A DNA stretch of 64,000 nucleotides from Channa striata. Its lineage: Eukaryota; Chordata; Actinopteri; Anabantiformes; Channidae. The number at the start of each line of letters is the position of its first letter. Position 1 is the first letter of the stretch. The notes under the pieces were generated by a model. It searched no databases. It saw nothing but the letters and a program-made list of their open reading frames with translations, and was not told the origin of the DNA. The translations under genes and the position numbers were made by a program. The stretch lies in assembly GCA_033026295.1 (NCBI GenBank), contig CM065169.1, forward strand, positions 7,723,462 through 7,787,461. Direction: 5' to 3'. This document shows positions 24,399 through 35,800 of the stretch, in pieces.

Positions 24399-25195
24399 TC
24401 AATTTTTCAATTCAACTTTATTTATATAGCGCCAACTTACAACAAGGTCTTCTGAGGGCACTTTACATAATAAAGTCAAGACTATACAAACATTTAGAGA
24501 AAACCCAACAAATCCCCCTTGAGCAGCTATAGCCAAAGATGGAGAGGAAAAACTCCCTTTAGCGGAAGAAACCTCCAGCAGAACCAGGCTCAGGGTGGAC
24601 GGCCATCTGCCTTGACCGGTTGGGCTGAGTGGAAAGTGGAGAGAGAAAAGAACAGAGCAACAGAAGCAACAAAAAAACATTGAACAGGTTAGTAGGACCA
24701 GTAGCTGCGCACTGGAGGACACACAGCGCCAAATCCGGGGACACCTGAAGACAGGGACAGAGAGAGGGGGACAGAGAGGGAGAAAGACGACTACGGGACA
24801 AAGAAGACACAGAGTTAATGTCATACAGTGGTGACATTATAGATGTAGGGTGAGAGGAGAGAATGAAGAGAAGAGGAAGTGGCACAGTGCAGAGTCCCCC
24901 AGCAGTCTAAGCCTATAGCAGCATGACTATAACCAACTATAAGCTTTATCAAAAAGGAAGGTTTTGAGCCTAGTCTTAAAAATAGAGAGGGTGTCTGCTT
25001 CCCGAATCTGGACTGGGAGCTGGTTCCACAGGAGAGGAGCTTGATAGCTAAAGGCTCTGCCTCCCATTCTATTTTTGGAAATTCTGGGAACCACAAGTAG
25101 GCCTGCATTTTGGGACCGAAGTGGTCTAGTAGGATGATATGGTACTAGGAGATCTTTTAGATATGATGGAGTTGTGTTACAAACATAAGCCCCAC
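24399..25195 (-). mobile_element. Antisense 3' portion of an L2-clade LINE, longest of the fragments
   Basis: It begins with TTTATTTATATAGCGCC and extends into the 3' end of the reverse-transcriptase ORF. Read on the minus strand, 25000-25080 encodes the TSSQSRFGKQTPSL motif, which also occurs in the LINE at 46870-49410. A purine-rich tract (about 24750-24785) and the CCAGCAGAACCAGGCTCAGG motif match 17122-17720. Confidence 0.8.
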
Positions 25196-26589
25196 GTTTA
25201 CGGGCACAATATGTCCAATGCTTTGTCCAAAACAGGGGTATTCTACTAAAATTTAAGAGCTCCGGTTACACAAATTTGTTGGAAGCAAATGTCCAGAAGA
25301 TTATAATATCTAACTATTTATTGCGATGTATTATTAAGTACCCTGCAAGTAAGCAATACTTGACTCTCAAATCAAATGTTACTTAATTTATTAAATAAAA
25401 GCAGGGCTGTCTTTTAAAATAAGCAAGAATGAAAATGTTCGAATAAAGTGCTTAACTTTGAAAAAATTAAATTAACGAAGCTACATGCAACTGTTATCGC
25501 CTTCTTCGTTAATTAATTCCTTTGCAACCTCGAACTTTCTCCCATCTACCAGTTTTGTTGAGTCGCACAATTTACTGCCTGTGATCAACAGAATCGATTG
25601 GCTAAGTGAAGTCACGTGGGACTTAACTCGCATTCAATTGGTCAATGCGTTCTCGCGTCCACTAAATAACTACCGTAAAGCTCACAATAGCCGCACCGGT
25701 TAAAATTAAGGTGTCCTGCTAGAATTTGAATCAAAACGTTCGGTTTGGTGTGTAGCTCCGGGTCAACTTCTGGGTCCGGTTCCAGACCGCGGTCCGCCTG
25801 TTTGTGACCGCTGGTCTAGAGGGAAAGGAAAGAAACTGAACAAAGACAGTGTTTGCAAACTTCTTTGACATTAAAAAGATGGATTGTAGTTTAAGGCAAA
25901 TTTTTGATTGCATTAAAAATTTCTAAGTGGTGGAAAATGGAAAACCACAGGAAAGTCCAACTATATTCTCAGCTGTGATAAACCATATAGTTGAAGAAAT
26001 AATATTTGCTCAACTAACAACTAATGCAACTAAAAGACCATATAAACTCGAATAACATACCAAATGGTTTTAAGGTGTCAACGCAGGAAAGTTGGCTAGC
26101 AAGAGAATAAAAATTTTAGAAGCATAGATTTTAGAAATATTGACGACAGCTGGGAATCTTATCTACTTTGATTTTATGTTAGAGTGGCGGATTGCATTCA
26201 CCAAAGAAAAAAAGGAGGATAAGGAATCTTATAAATGTGGGAACCTTTCAGAACCTACCTCAGATTGATCAGGTTTTTAGGAAGATTGTCAGAGACAGTT
26301 TTCAATACTTCTAAAATTTGATTTTGGCCGATAGATAATGCGGTCAATACATTTTTTAAACATTTAAAAATAGCTGTCCTTCAGGCTATAAAGTGATATT
26401 TTATTTTCAGCCTACAGTGTGCTTTTTCCTGTAGAAGTTGGTTATACGAGTGAAGTCATAGTATTCTAAAACAGTATGTTGAAAATGAAACACATAAATT
26501 ACTATTTAAGATCATATTTAATAAGTCTTTAATTCACCTAAATAAAATTGAGAATTAGGAATTAAATTATATCAGCCTAAACCAGGATG

Positions 26590-28450
26590 AAAAAGCGAAA
26601 ATCCTTTTATTCCTTTTGCCTTTCCCCTTTCGGGTTCGGCAAAACGAATCATCTACCTCCATCTAACCCCATCCTCTGCACGCTCTTCTCTTTCACAAAC
26701 TAACTTCACGTCCTATGCCCAAGGAATTAATAAAGTTCTATTCTATTCTATTCACAAACTACTGCCACATCTTCTAGACAACGATCAGGACCAACTGTCT
26801 TTTACAATCTTCATCCTCTTTGAACGTCCCACACTAATCACCTCTTCTACTCTTTGTTCTTTCATTTTCCTTGTTCATCAACTCTTCAAAGTTCTCCTTC
26901 CATCTTCCCATCACACTCTTGGCACCTGTCAATACATTTCCATCACTATCTTTAATCACTCTAACCCAGTGCTTCTGAGTTATTTTCTGTGACGCCCCCC
27001 CTAGCAAAAAGAAAATCAATTCGCGCCCCCTTCCGATTAGAGTCATGGGGGGGGGCGGCGAAACGCTACATATGCGTAAAATTCGTCAATTTCCTAGTCT
27101 TAGCTTTCGGGTGACTTTCTTTTGTCTCATTATCTTTCTTTTCATCCCTTCTCAAATCTCTTCATGTTGTCTTCAGGTTCGTTCATTCACTTCCTGTCGC
27201 CTGCTCGGTGCAAAATAAACCCAACACCATAGAGCTAATCCTCCCTGCGCATACTCTGACTATGAGAGCGCCACTGCCAACTACTGTTCTGGATCTGCAA
27301 TTACACTTTATTCTAGTACGGCAAAAAAAGCAGTTCCCCATGGTCACACACGCCCCCCCAGGCAGTGCACCACCCCACTATTTGAGAAGCACTGCTCTAA
27401 CCTGATATCTATCCCTCTGCCTTGCCAACCTGTACAGATCCACCTCTTGCTCCTAAGTGTCCAGCCAGCGTACAAGTCCTGATATATGCTCTTTGTTTGG
27501 CCTTTGGCACCTCTACCTTCACCTTACGCTGCATCTCTCTGTACTCTTGTCTACTTTCTTCAGTCCTCTCAGTGTCCCACTTGTTCTTAGCTAACCCCTT
27601 TCTCTCTAAACACCTCTGAACCTACTTGTTCCACCACCTTCCTCTTTCCCAAATGACACACTCCCTGATCACATTAGCTGTAGTTGTCCAGTCATCTGGA
27701 ATCACCTCCTGACCACCTAGAGCCCGTCTCAATTCCTCCCTGAAAGCTACACGACACTCTTCCTTTTAGAGCTTCAACAACTTTGTCCTCTGCTCTGCCT
27801 TAGTCGTCTTCATTTTCTCACCATCAGAGTCATTTTACACACCACCTTACTGTGTTGTCTGGCTACGCTCTCCCATACTAATATTGCAAAGTCAGCAATC
27901 AGATCTCCACTCCTATATGTCAACCTATTCTCCTGTCTCTTGTGGGAAGCCATGCCCATCCTCTTTGTAAAATCTACCACCATCTGTCCTTCTGTGTTGC
28001 TGTCTTGAAGACCAAACCTGCCTCTCACATTTCCGTTACTTCTGTTTCCTTCACCAACATATCCATTGAAATCTGTGCCAATCAACCAGTCTTTCACCTC
28101 TGGAGACTCTCTGCATCACTTCATCTAACTCCAGAATTTCTCCTCTTCTTTGTGGGGAATAACCACTAATGACATTGAACTAATGACAACATCACAACTT
28201 CAATGTCTTGCTTCAGACTCATCACCCTGTCTGATACTCTCCACTAGAACATTCCTCACAAATTCCTCTTTCTGGATAACTCCTACTCCATTTTTCTTCC
28301 ACCTACACCTTGGTAAAACAACTGAAAACCTGTTCCTAAGCTTCTAGCCTTGCTACCTTTCCACCTGGTCTCCTGGACACAGTCTATCCACCTTCCTTAC
28401 CTGCATCATGTCAACCAACTCTCTGGCCTTCCCTGTCACACACATTTCTT
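26590..28450 (-). mobile_element. Degenerate RTE-like LINE (endonuclease and linker remnants)
   Basis: The minus strand at 27810-28097 encodes an APE-endonuclease-like stretch (GTDFNGYVGEGN, GQMVVDFTKRMGMA, SVARQHSKVVCKM). The stretch at 26834-27046 encodes VIKDSDGNVLTGAKSV and RWKENFEELMN, as in fish RTE-type elements. The 3' terminus near 26620-26680 (TTTCGGGTTCGGCAAAACGA then ATCATCTACCTCCATC) resembles the element tail seen again at 49924. Stops and frameshifts are frequent, so it is dead. Confidence 0.7.
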
Positions 28451-28779
28451 GTGAGTTCCATAAAAAACAGCTTTGAAAACAAAAACACTATTTTCATTTT
28501 AGTCAAAATATTGTTGATATTGATATTGATGTGTCAAAATGAAACAGCAGAACTTCTCAGTTGAAACTTTTCTTTGCAGTTTGAATTTTAATTAATTGTT
28601 TAGCGTGTCTATTAACAATTAATGAAAATCTTTATTTTCAGAATGTGTGGGGAAACCAGAGCACCTGGAGAAAACCCATGTTACCCCAGTAGACAACTGT
28701 AAAATCATGGCGCTGACCACTGTGGAGTGTTTATGTCTTTCAAGTTGAATGTTTCTTTCTTAAACGTATTAAGATTCAC

Positions 28780-30615
28780 TTATGTAACACTGTCTTTGTT
28801 CTTCTGTGTGAAGACAGATTTGATGACTTTCCTTACAGCAGAGCAGAAGTTGGACGTGCTGTACTGTTTTGGAGGTTGTGTCACATGTTGTTTCAAAAAC
28901 AATATGATGCATTCCTCAATCTGTGGATCCCGTAATTGTAATAACATCAGGGCATGTGAAGGAGATCCAGATGTTTCATATACCTTTCTAAAAATGGCCT
29001 CGCTGAATAGTTTAAATGTTGCTCCTCTGATATCAAAATCAATTCCTTCAAGTTCAGGCCATGTTTTCTGCAGCAGATGGTCAATGATTTCTTCTGATTT
29101 TCCCATCCCACGGGAAACCTTGGCCTTGCTGTATGCCTGTGTGACCACCATCTCAAGAACCACCCTGAGCTGAGTTTTCCGTTTTTTGGTTTGCCATTTT
29201 GAGACCTGCTGTGGTTTAGACTGTGCCTCCTCACATACTGAGTGAGACACTACACAAGGTCCTGTCTCCTCCATAATGACCTTTGGCGGCATTGTTTTTA
29301 CTAGTGGCAGAGTTTCCATCACCGAGAGGATTACCTTTTCACTGACCTTACTGACCTCACTGTTGAGCCACCAATTTGTCAATCCCAGGTAACAACAAAC
29401 CCTGTTTTTGATTGTTGTATACACAGAAACATCAATTGGAGCATCACGTCTGAGGTAGCTGTAGAACAGGTCAGTAAGTCCTTGCATAATTTCTGGAATT
29501 TTATCACTGAAAACAATCTTGTATCTCAAAAACACGCAGGCGTTTCTGTCCCCTTCATCTTTTCCATCAGTGTCTGATCGAATAATAGACTTAGCACTGT
29601 CTATAAGTGATCTTATCGATTCTTCGCTTTCTTTTTTCAAGTCATGTTTAAGATCCTTCCTTAAATGTGCCCACATATAATGTATTGATGATTTTGCAAA
29701 TGTTTTTGCAAAGAATGTCTTTATCTTGCTTAGTATTCTGTCGATACACATTATGCAGTCCTCTTGGATTTCTGGAGTTGGAGATGCAGAACCACACAGT
29801 TTCAAACTATGAGACTCTTCCACAATTAGTTTCGCAACATCATCTGAAACAATGCTAATCTCCCGAGAAGATTCTGTTTGCAGCGAGCTAAAGTCAGTGT
29901 CGGATAACTCATCTGAAATAGGCTCAACAATTTGATTCAGCTCCTGGCCAATTACTTTCTGGACGGCTTGACTTACTGCTTTTATTGAGGTTTCTGATGA
30001 TGAGCTTGGCGTCTCAGATTTCGTCTGAAACCAGTCTTTTATCTTTACTTCGTCCTCTATGTCTTCCTCCACATCCTCAGTGACGATCAGTTTGCCTCTC
30101 TTGCTGCGTGGTAGTGACGTGCATAAAGATTTTATCTTGGCCCCAAACTCTTTAAGGATTTTTATGGCATGCTTGACCATAGCGTTGATTCTTTTTGGAG
30201 GAGTAATTCTGGTTTTTACAGGCTCCTCAGAGTCTTTAAGACTGTAGAGGGCAGAATTAATAATGTCTCTGACCTCCCTGAGAATCAGTGTTGTCAGTTC
30301 TTCTACGCTGGCACATCGGTCTGTAACATCCATAAATTCTGAGAAGGTCTGAATAAACATGCTCCCCATTTTGGAGAAAATGCGATGCTCTGTCTGTCCT
30401 TGGAAGTCCTTAACAGCTTTTATAAGGTCATTGGAAAGACATAATATCAAGTCTATACACATCTTTGCCAACCGAAGCCTTGTGGACTTGTCAGGTTGAC
30501 CTAATTTAAGCAGCCTGTGTTGTTCTAGTGTCAGCTTTTTCACAAAGCATTTAAAGGCTGAACGCACATCAAGCATTTTTGCTTCTTCTATTTGTGTTTC
30601 TCCTGTTTTATTCAT
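28780..30615 (-). CDS. Unassigned 611-residue protein, intact member of a duplicated single-exon orphan family
   Basis: One uninterrupted frame runs from the ATG at 30615 (MNKTGETQIEEAK) to TAA at 28780. I recognise no domain. It looks intracellular: no signal peptide, no membrane helix, largely helical, rich in Lys, Glu and Ser. Residues 18-110 are helical with a KLTLEQHRLLKLG motif. Basic SLPRSKRGK near 169-177 is followed by an acidic EDVEEDIEDEVK stretch, which could be a nuclear localisation plus acidic element. The Cys-containing middle has IQEDCIMCIDRI, then a basic KWQTKKRKTQ stretch in the C-terminal third. Segments EELTTLILREV, DDVAKLIVEES and SEKVILSVMET may be remnants of an internal repeat. 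The sequence before the ATG (TTTTTTAATATAGCTGACAG) looks like a splice acceptor, so a noncoding 5' exon is likely. Conservation between the copies supports real coding. Confidence 0.8.
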   Translation of the reverse strand: MNKTGETQIEEAKMLDVRSAFKCFVKKLTLEQHRLLKLGQPDKSTRLRLAKMCIDLILCLSNDLIKAVKDFQGQTEHRIFSKMGSMFIQTFSEFMDVTDRCASVEELTTLILREVRDIINSALYSLKDSEEPVKTRITPPKRINAMVKHAIKILKEFGAKIKSLCTSLPRSKRGKLIVTEDVEEDIEDEVKIKDWFQTKSETPSSSSETSIKAVSQAVQKVIGQELNQIVEPISDELSDTDFSSLQTESSREISIVSDDVAKLIVEESHSLKLCGSASPTPEIQEDCIMCIDRILSKIKTFFAKTFAKSSIHYMWAHLRKDLKHDLKKESEESIRSLIDSAKSIIRSDTDGKDEGDRNACVFLRYKIVFSDKIPEIMQGLTDLFYSYLRRDAPIDVSVYTTIKNRVCCYLGLTNWWLNSEVSKVSEKVILSVMETLPLVKTMPPKVIMEETGPCVVSHSVCEEAQSKPQQVSKWQTKKRKTQLRVVLEMVVTQAYSKAKVSRGMGKSEEIIDHLLQKTWPELEGIDFDIRGATFKLFSEAIFRKVYETSGSPSHALMLLQLRDPQIEECIILFLKQHVTQPPKQYSTSNFCSAVRKVIKSVFTQKNKDSVT

Positions 30616-30764
30616 TGCAACAACTTCTGTCAGCTATATTAAAAAAGAAATCAGTCTGTATGTCCTAAGTAGCTTGATCCAAATTAAACTAGACTGGATC
30701 TAAAGTGTGCTAAAATGTTGTGTCAGTGGGAGTCTGCAGGATGAGATTTTAGAAACGCATGATC

Positions 30765-30870
30765 ATACAAGCATAAAAGCCAGCCAGTCTCTGACGTCAT
30801 ACGTCAGAAGAACTAATTGTCCTTAACCCCGTCCAGTATCTTAGCAACCGTTGCTATGCAACATGGGGTA
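30765..30870 (-). promoter_or_regulatory. Promoter-like region of orphan copy 2: CRE and RFX X-box
   Basis: A perfect CRE, TGACGTCA, lies at 30792-30799, followed on the plus strand by a second half-site ACGTCA (30801-30806). At 30850-30862 GTTGCTATGCAAC matches an RFX X-box with two exact half-sites, preceded by a further inverted TTAGCAAC. The sites lie about 180-250 bp upstream of the ATG. CREB/CREM and RFX control is inferred from motif identity only. Confidence 0.5.
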
Positions 30871-31149
30871 GCTTCGGAAAATACGTTAAACTTTATCTAA
30901 CTTTGTTGGTCTTACTGTGTATTTATTTTGGTTTTGTGCTTGCAGGAAAATGCAGGCGGTCCTCAAAAGACATTATGGACAAAGACCGGACCTCACCTGA
31001 GCTTGTGCTGATGAGTGAGTCGCTATTTCTCAAAATTGTCCGTCAGCCAGTTCGCTACAAAATGTGGAATTGTTGGAGGGCTCACTTCTCTGTGGGGTGA
31101 ACTCAAACATTAGTCTTACTATTATTCACTTAAAGCCATATTTCCTGAC

Positions 31150-31320
31150 ACCGGTGACTCTCTGACCGTGGCGAGCGACCCCGGCTGTGTGAACCCTGAA
31201 GAACTGAGGCACGCGTAATTTCCCGAGGGGGATTACGCACGGGGATTACGCACGGCTCCCGCATCCTATCTGTCCGGAGTCTCGGTTCTCAGCTCAACAA
31301 AACTGACTAAGTGGTTCTGC
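31150..31320. repeat. GC-rich block with palindrome and 13-bp tandem repeat (copy 2)
   Basis: It is homologous to 22600-22745. The palindrome at 31213-31238 is identical to that of copy 1 and is followed by a second GGGGATTACGCAC unit. Its function is unknown. Confidence 0.5.
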
Positions 31321-31445
31321 TGTTCAAATATAGCCATTGTTTTTCTCAGCTGGCTTCTGTGTCACTAAAGTCTGGCTTTGCGAGTCCTCCCCGGACATCG
31401 CCCATTAGCTGTGTGGACCCGCAAAGCGGATCCAGATGAATTTCT

Positions 31446-32820
31446 CATTCTCCTCATCCTGAGCAATCTAGAACAAAGTCGAACCAGCCACCGCTACGGT
31501 TTAGTTTGGCTGAACAATTGAACATAACTGAAAGCTAATAAAAAATATAAAGTGAAACACGTGGCTGAATAAATGTATTTCTATTAACAATTCAACAATT
31601 CTACTAACAATTTGTTATACTGATATGTTTAGATAATTTAAATATATTGGTAGGTACACAATAATACAGACTTTTTGCATTTTTGCATTCAGTTAAAAAC
31701 ATTTTCATTAAAATACCAAATTGCAATGCAGTTTTTGAAAGGCAAACCTAACAAACAGGGTCCTCATGTTTGGACTCATAAAAGTTTTTTCTTTACAGAT
31801 ACTAAAAACTTCCATTGTATTTTTTGTGACTTGTCTATTATACCCATACCAATTTTGAGGCCATTTTAATACACGTTTTTTGATAAATTAAGGGGTAATT
31901 CCACCCCCCTAACATTGTAGTACTCAAATTTGGACTCTCACAATAAGATTTTATCAGCGGGTACCTGAAATAGTCTATGAATTGTTTAGACTTGTGTTTA
32001 TTATGTGGTAATTTTGAACCCATTTTACTGTTTTAAAATAAACTAAAGGTCAAATGCCACAATTCAGCATTGTAACATGTTTGATGCTCATAAAAATGTT
32101 TTCTTTAAAGGTTACCAAAATTATTCAAGGCATTCTTATTAAGATTGATGTCTTTTATCAATACACCAATGTTTAAGCCATTTTACTGTAGCGTTTATTT
32201 TATTAAAAGCCAAAGTTGCATGTGAATTGGTCTTTGGTCTTCCTGGGGATGGATGAAAGGGGAGCATGGAAAATGGGAGGCAGATTGTGCCTGAGACATC
32301 GTCTTCTGTTGAGAGAAGGATTCTTCATGTGAACATACTCAGCAGGGTAGATTGTGGCGACTTGCTTTAAGACTGGGTCAGAATCTGTGACCGTGTGGAT
32401 GATGCTCAAGGGAACTGGGACAGGAACCGACGTAGGTGTAGGAGCGTCCTGTTGCCTGGGAATGGACTTCCACCTGTAAAGGCCACATTTTTGGCAAATC
32501 CCAGGGTTCGATGGTTAAAAAGTCCAGAAGCTCCAAGTCTGTTAACAAAAGCTTCTTTAGAGACATTAAAGTCTCTAAGAAAAGTGCAGAGAGTTGACTG
32601 GAGCTCCACAGGAAGAGGAACAGGCGTGGTGTCAGCTGACTGAAAAATTACCTCTTGACTGTTAACTGACTGTATAATTTAATACGAGTTGCTGGTGCTT
32701 CGTTAAGTAGAAGAAGAGAATCTGTTTGCCTTGGCGGGCGCAGGGTGGCATCATTCGTGCACCAACTCAAAAATCACACGAAGAAGAAGACTTGTGCGTA
32801 ACTTCCGCTTTTGCTCAAAT
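31446..32820. other. Intergenic DNA upstream of krr1
   Basis: The first 750 bp are AT-rich with nothing recognisable. The part from about 32200 to 32640 is more GC-rich and holds an unassigned minus-strand open frame (listed separately). The last 150 bp before krr1 probably contain its promoter, with a CTTCCG (ETS-type) site at 32803-32808, common in housekeeping promoters. Confidence 0.5.
32203..32514 (-). other. Unassigned minus-strand open frame, possible terminal exon or pseudogene remnant
   Basis: One frame stays open for 103 codons before TAA at 32203. It has a protein-like sequence: NPGICQKCGLYRWKSIP near the start, then a Pro/Val-rich linker, TDSDPVLKQVATIYP, and a basic end. There is no ATG in that frame, and an in-frame TAA sits just upstream at 32515-32517. 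It could be a last exon (an acceptor-like TTTTGTTAACAG lies on the minus strand near 32540, but the stop follows it) or a decayed retrocopy. The other two minus frames are also open here, so chance openness cannot be excluded. Confidence 0.25.
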
Positions 32821-32850
32821 ATGGCGTCGTCCACGACGGAGAAGGCATGA
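32821..32850 (+). promoter_or_regulatory. Upstream ORF overlapping the krr1 start codon (ATGA overlap)
   Basis: The uORF ATG at 32821 encodes only nine residues, MASSTTEKA. Its TGA (32848-32850) overlaps the ATG (32847-32849) that opens the krr1 frame. The uORF peptide resembles the MAS...E start typical of vertebrate KRR1, suggesting that the ancestral start codon was put out of frame and the next ATG took over, or that one base is wrong here. Confidence 0.55.
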
Positions 32851-35800
32851 GCGAAATACAAAGTAGAAAACAATCGAAAAAGACTAAAAACCAAGGTATG
32901 GCTGAGGTCCGGGCGAGTCCAGGACTGTTTATTGGTACTCAGTTTAATTCACAGTGAGGAAAATCTGAGGTTTGAGTGTTAGCCGAAATGTTAACACTCC
33001 GTGCTAACGTGAGAGCGTCGAGTTAGCACGTGAGCTGTGTTGGAGTGTAAACATTTGCTGGCGGTTAAATTCTTTTTATTGACGCTGGTTTGGTGTTTAT
33101 TGAAAATTGAAAAGCTGTGGTAAACAATATCCTTCAACCAATCTGGATGTCCAAGAACAATTATTTATATTAAGGCTGATTGATGGTAAAAAATGATTGA
33201 ATTCATTGCTATTTAAGGAACTTTAATGTTCAGTGTAAACAAGCCATAAATTATAGCAATATCATCAATATCATCTACAATTTTTTGTGTTGGCCATGCA
33301 CATGCACACATAATTAAGAGAATGTTATTCCAACTATTCTTATTCTCGTCAAAATACTTTTCTACCAAGTCACAAAATGGAAACATCAAGGTTCTGGCTG
33401 ACTAGCCTGTTGCCTACAGAACAGTGAACCTTGACAGTAACCTCCATTAAATGAACTCTGTGTTTTAATCCAACTTTATCTGATGTGATGGGCTCACACT
33501 ATTCGGACACTGATCTCTGTCAGCTGATACCTTGCTCTACTAACTTAAAAAGCATTTAAAGATTGCATTGCAGACTGGTTTTGAAATATTAAGTTGTCAC
33601 ACACAGTCCGGTGGGGCTTTTTTAAATTCTCTAAATGTTACCTTGCATTGTGACAAACACCTGTTTCTGCAACATATTCTAATGTTTAAAGCCCAAATAC
33701 TTTCAAACCACCAATGTGTCTTTCACTTTTCAAAACAGGGTTTACTTGCGCTGAAGCCATTTTCACTACCATCAGCAGCACTACAGTTAAACTTGGCTTT
33801 TGTCTCAAATTTTTAGATCCAGATTAGTCTCAAGATTTTAGACTTGCCTTGTTAAATTGCAATATCTTTTTGAAAATGGTAAATCATTCATTGTTTTGAT
33901 GTCTGTGTCACACAGTGGATGAGTCTGAGCTTCTCACTGTTCCTGATGGATGGAAAGAGCCAGCTTTTACCAAAGGTGACAATCCACGTGGTCTCCTGGA
34001 GGAGAGCAGCTTCGCCACCCTCTTCCCTAAATACAGAGAAGCCTACCTCAAAGAGTGCTGGCCGCTTGTGGAAAAGGCTTTAGCAGATGGAGTAAGTTCA
34101 CTGATTGAAGTACAAGGCTTATGTCAAACAAACCAGTTTTCTCAAACCATGTGTGAATAAATAGGCTCATCATCATGGTTACACTTTTGATTAGGCTGCT
34201 GTGTTCATTAAGTCATATGTAATGTTGATCATGTTTCTCTCAGCACATCAAAGCCTCTCTGGACCTGATAGAAGGCAGCATGACAGTTTGCACCACTAAG
34301 AAAACATTTGACCCATATGCCATCATTAGGGCCAGAGATCTCATCAAGCTGCTGGCCAGAAGTGTCCCATTTGAACAGGTAATTATTACTGTACTGACAT
34401 TTAGGGCAATGTAGTGTGGTTTGCTGCTGATTCCTGACAGTGTTGTTAATACTTGACCTGGATGTTTTGTGGCTTGAAGACTAAGCTGTATGAAACTGTA
34501 TCAAACGTTAGTGATTGATGTTGTTCTGCTCCCCTGTTGATTGGGGTTTTTTTGTTTGTTTCCAGGCTGTGCAGATATTACAGGATGACATGGCATGTGA
34601 CATCATTAAAATTGGGACCCTGGTTAGGAATAGAGAGCGGTTTGTGAAACGAAGACAGCGGCTAATTGGTCCTAAGGGCTCCACTCTAAAAGTGAGTACG
34701 ACACCACAGGCCCACTTCCATCTAGCTTCTGCTAGTCAGCAGCAGTTATCTCAAACTTTGACAATGAACACCATTGAATTAACTCTCAAACGCTGTAGTA
34801 CTAAATGTGTTTTAAATCATTAAGTCACCAAACACTGCTCAGTGGTGGTTTGTAGCTTGCATGATTGCGATCTTAGCCAGAAACAGCCAGGACAACACCT
34901 GATCCCGCCACACATCCTCTCATTCAGCACCAAAGTTAATCTTGTTTGTGTCTTGCTCACTTTCTTGCCATGTAGAGTAAGATAGGTCTCTGCATATGAA
35001 AGTTACAGGTGCCATCTCCTATTATTTAGAGTCTGTAGCATTTAAAAATAGTGTTTTAAGTTTTATTCATAGCTTGAAAGGCAGTGATATAATTGGAAAA
35101 TTGTATTCTGTGATATCAGTTTGATTTGATTAAATGTTTGGCCTTACCTGTGATTAAACAAAGAGAACTGATTTTTGTACTTGCTGGGTATGCTCACTGA
35201 TTTTTATCTGTAGTTTGTGTGGTGCTTTGTGTTGTAAATGTCACTAGGTGGCAGCATTGACTCAAATTGGCCACAGTAGAACGCTTGCAATACTCACACC
35301 AGATCATGTCTTTTAAACTTTTGAGTTAAATGCCAAATGTTCTCTTCTCTCCTGTTTCTTCTCTGCAGGCATTAGAATTGTTAACCAATTGTTATGTGAT
35401 GGTGCAGGGCAACACAGTGTCTGCCCTGGGGCCCTACAATGGCTTGAAAGAGGTAAGAAATTCAAAGTTTCTCTTGACAGAAGTAAAAACAAGAGAGAGA
35501 GGGGCAATAAACCATTGCCATTGAAAACACAATTCACTGTTTGACAAAAAAACTAATTTAGCAAGATATTCACTATAAGATTATATATACCCATAAAAAG
35601 GTATCTGTACCGCACAATAGCCATGTGCTAAACCTCAGTACCCAGAATATACTACATATTGCTTCTAAACATCAGAACCAAGTGTTTGATTTGTGCTGTT
35701 TGTGTTCTTTGCTGCCTGCCTGTTAAACTCCGCTTTAATTGGGCTCTGTCGGGCTTAGATGAATAGTGTAAGTGTTTGAGTTTAAATAAATGAACACTTA

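Larger units (their letters stand above)
22836..28769. other. Repeat-rich spacer between the two orphan-gene copies
   Basis: No gene is seen. It contains an antisense L2 fragment (24399-25195) and an antisense RTE-like LINE remnant (26590-28450). The rest is AT-rich DNA without recognisable features (22840-24390 and 25200-26580). The open frames in it are short, low-complexity or derived from the LINEs. Confidence 0.6.
28770..31445. repeat. Right copy of the ~2.7 kb direct segmental duplication
   Basis: It is collinear with 20140-22835 and contains the intact member of the orphan gene pair and its upstream region. Unique to this copy is a 13-bp tandem duplication (GGGGATTACGCAC twice) at about 31227-31252, next to the shared palindrome. 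Confidence 0.9.

Noticed and set aside
26834..28097. Endonuclease-like protein-coding gene
   Set aside because: The motifs are those of an RTE-type LINE and the frames are broken.
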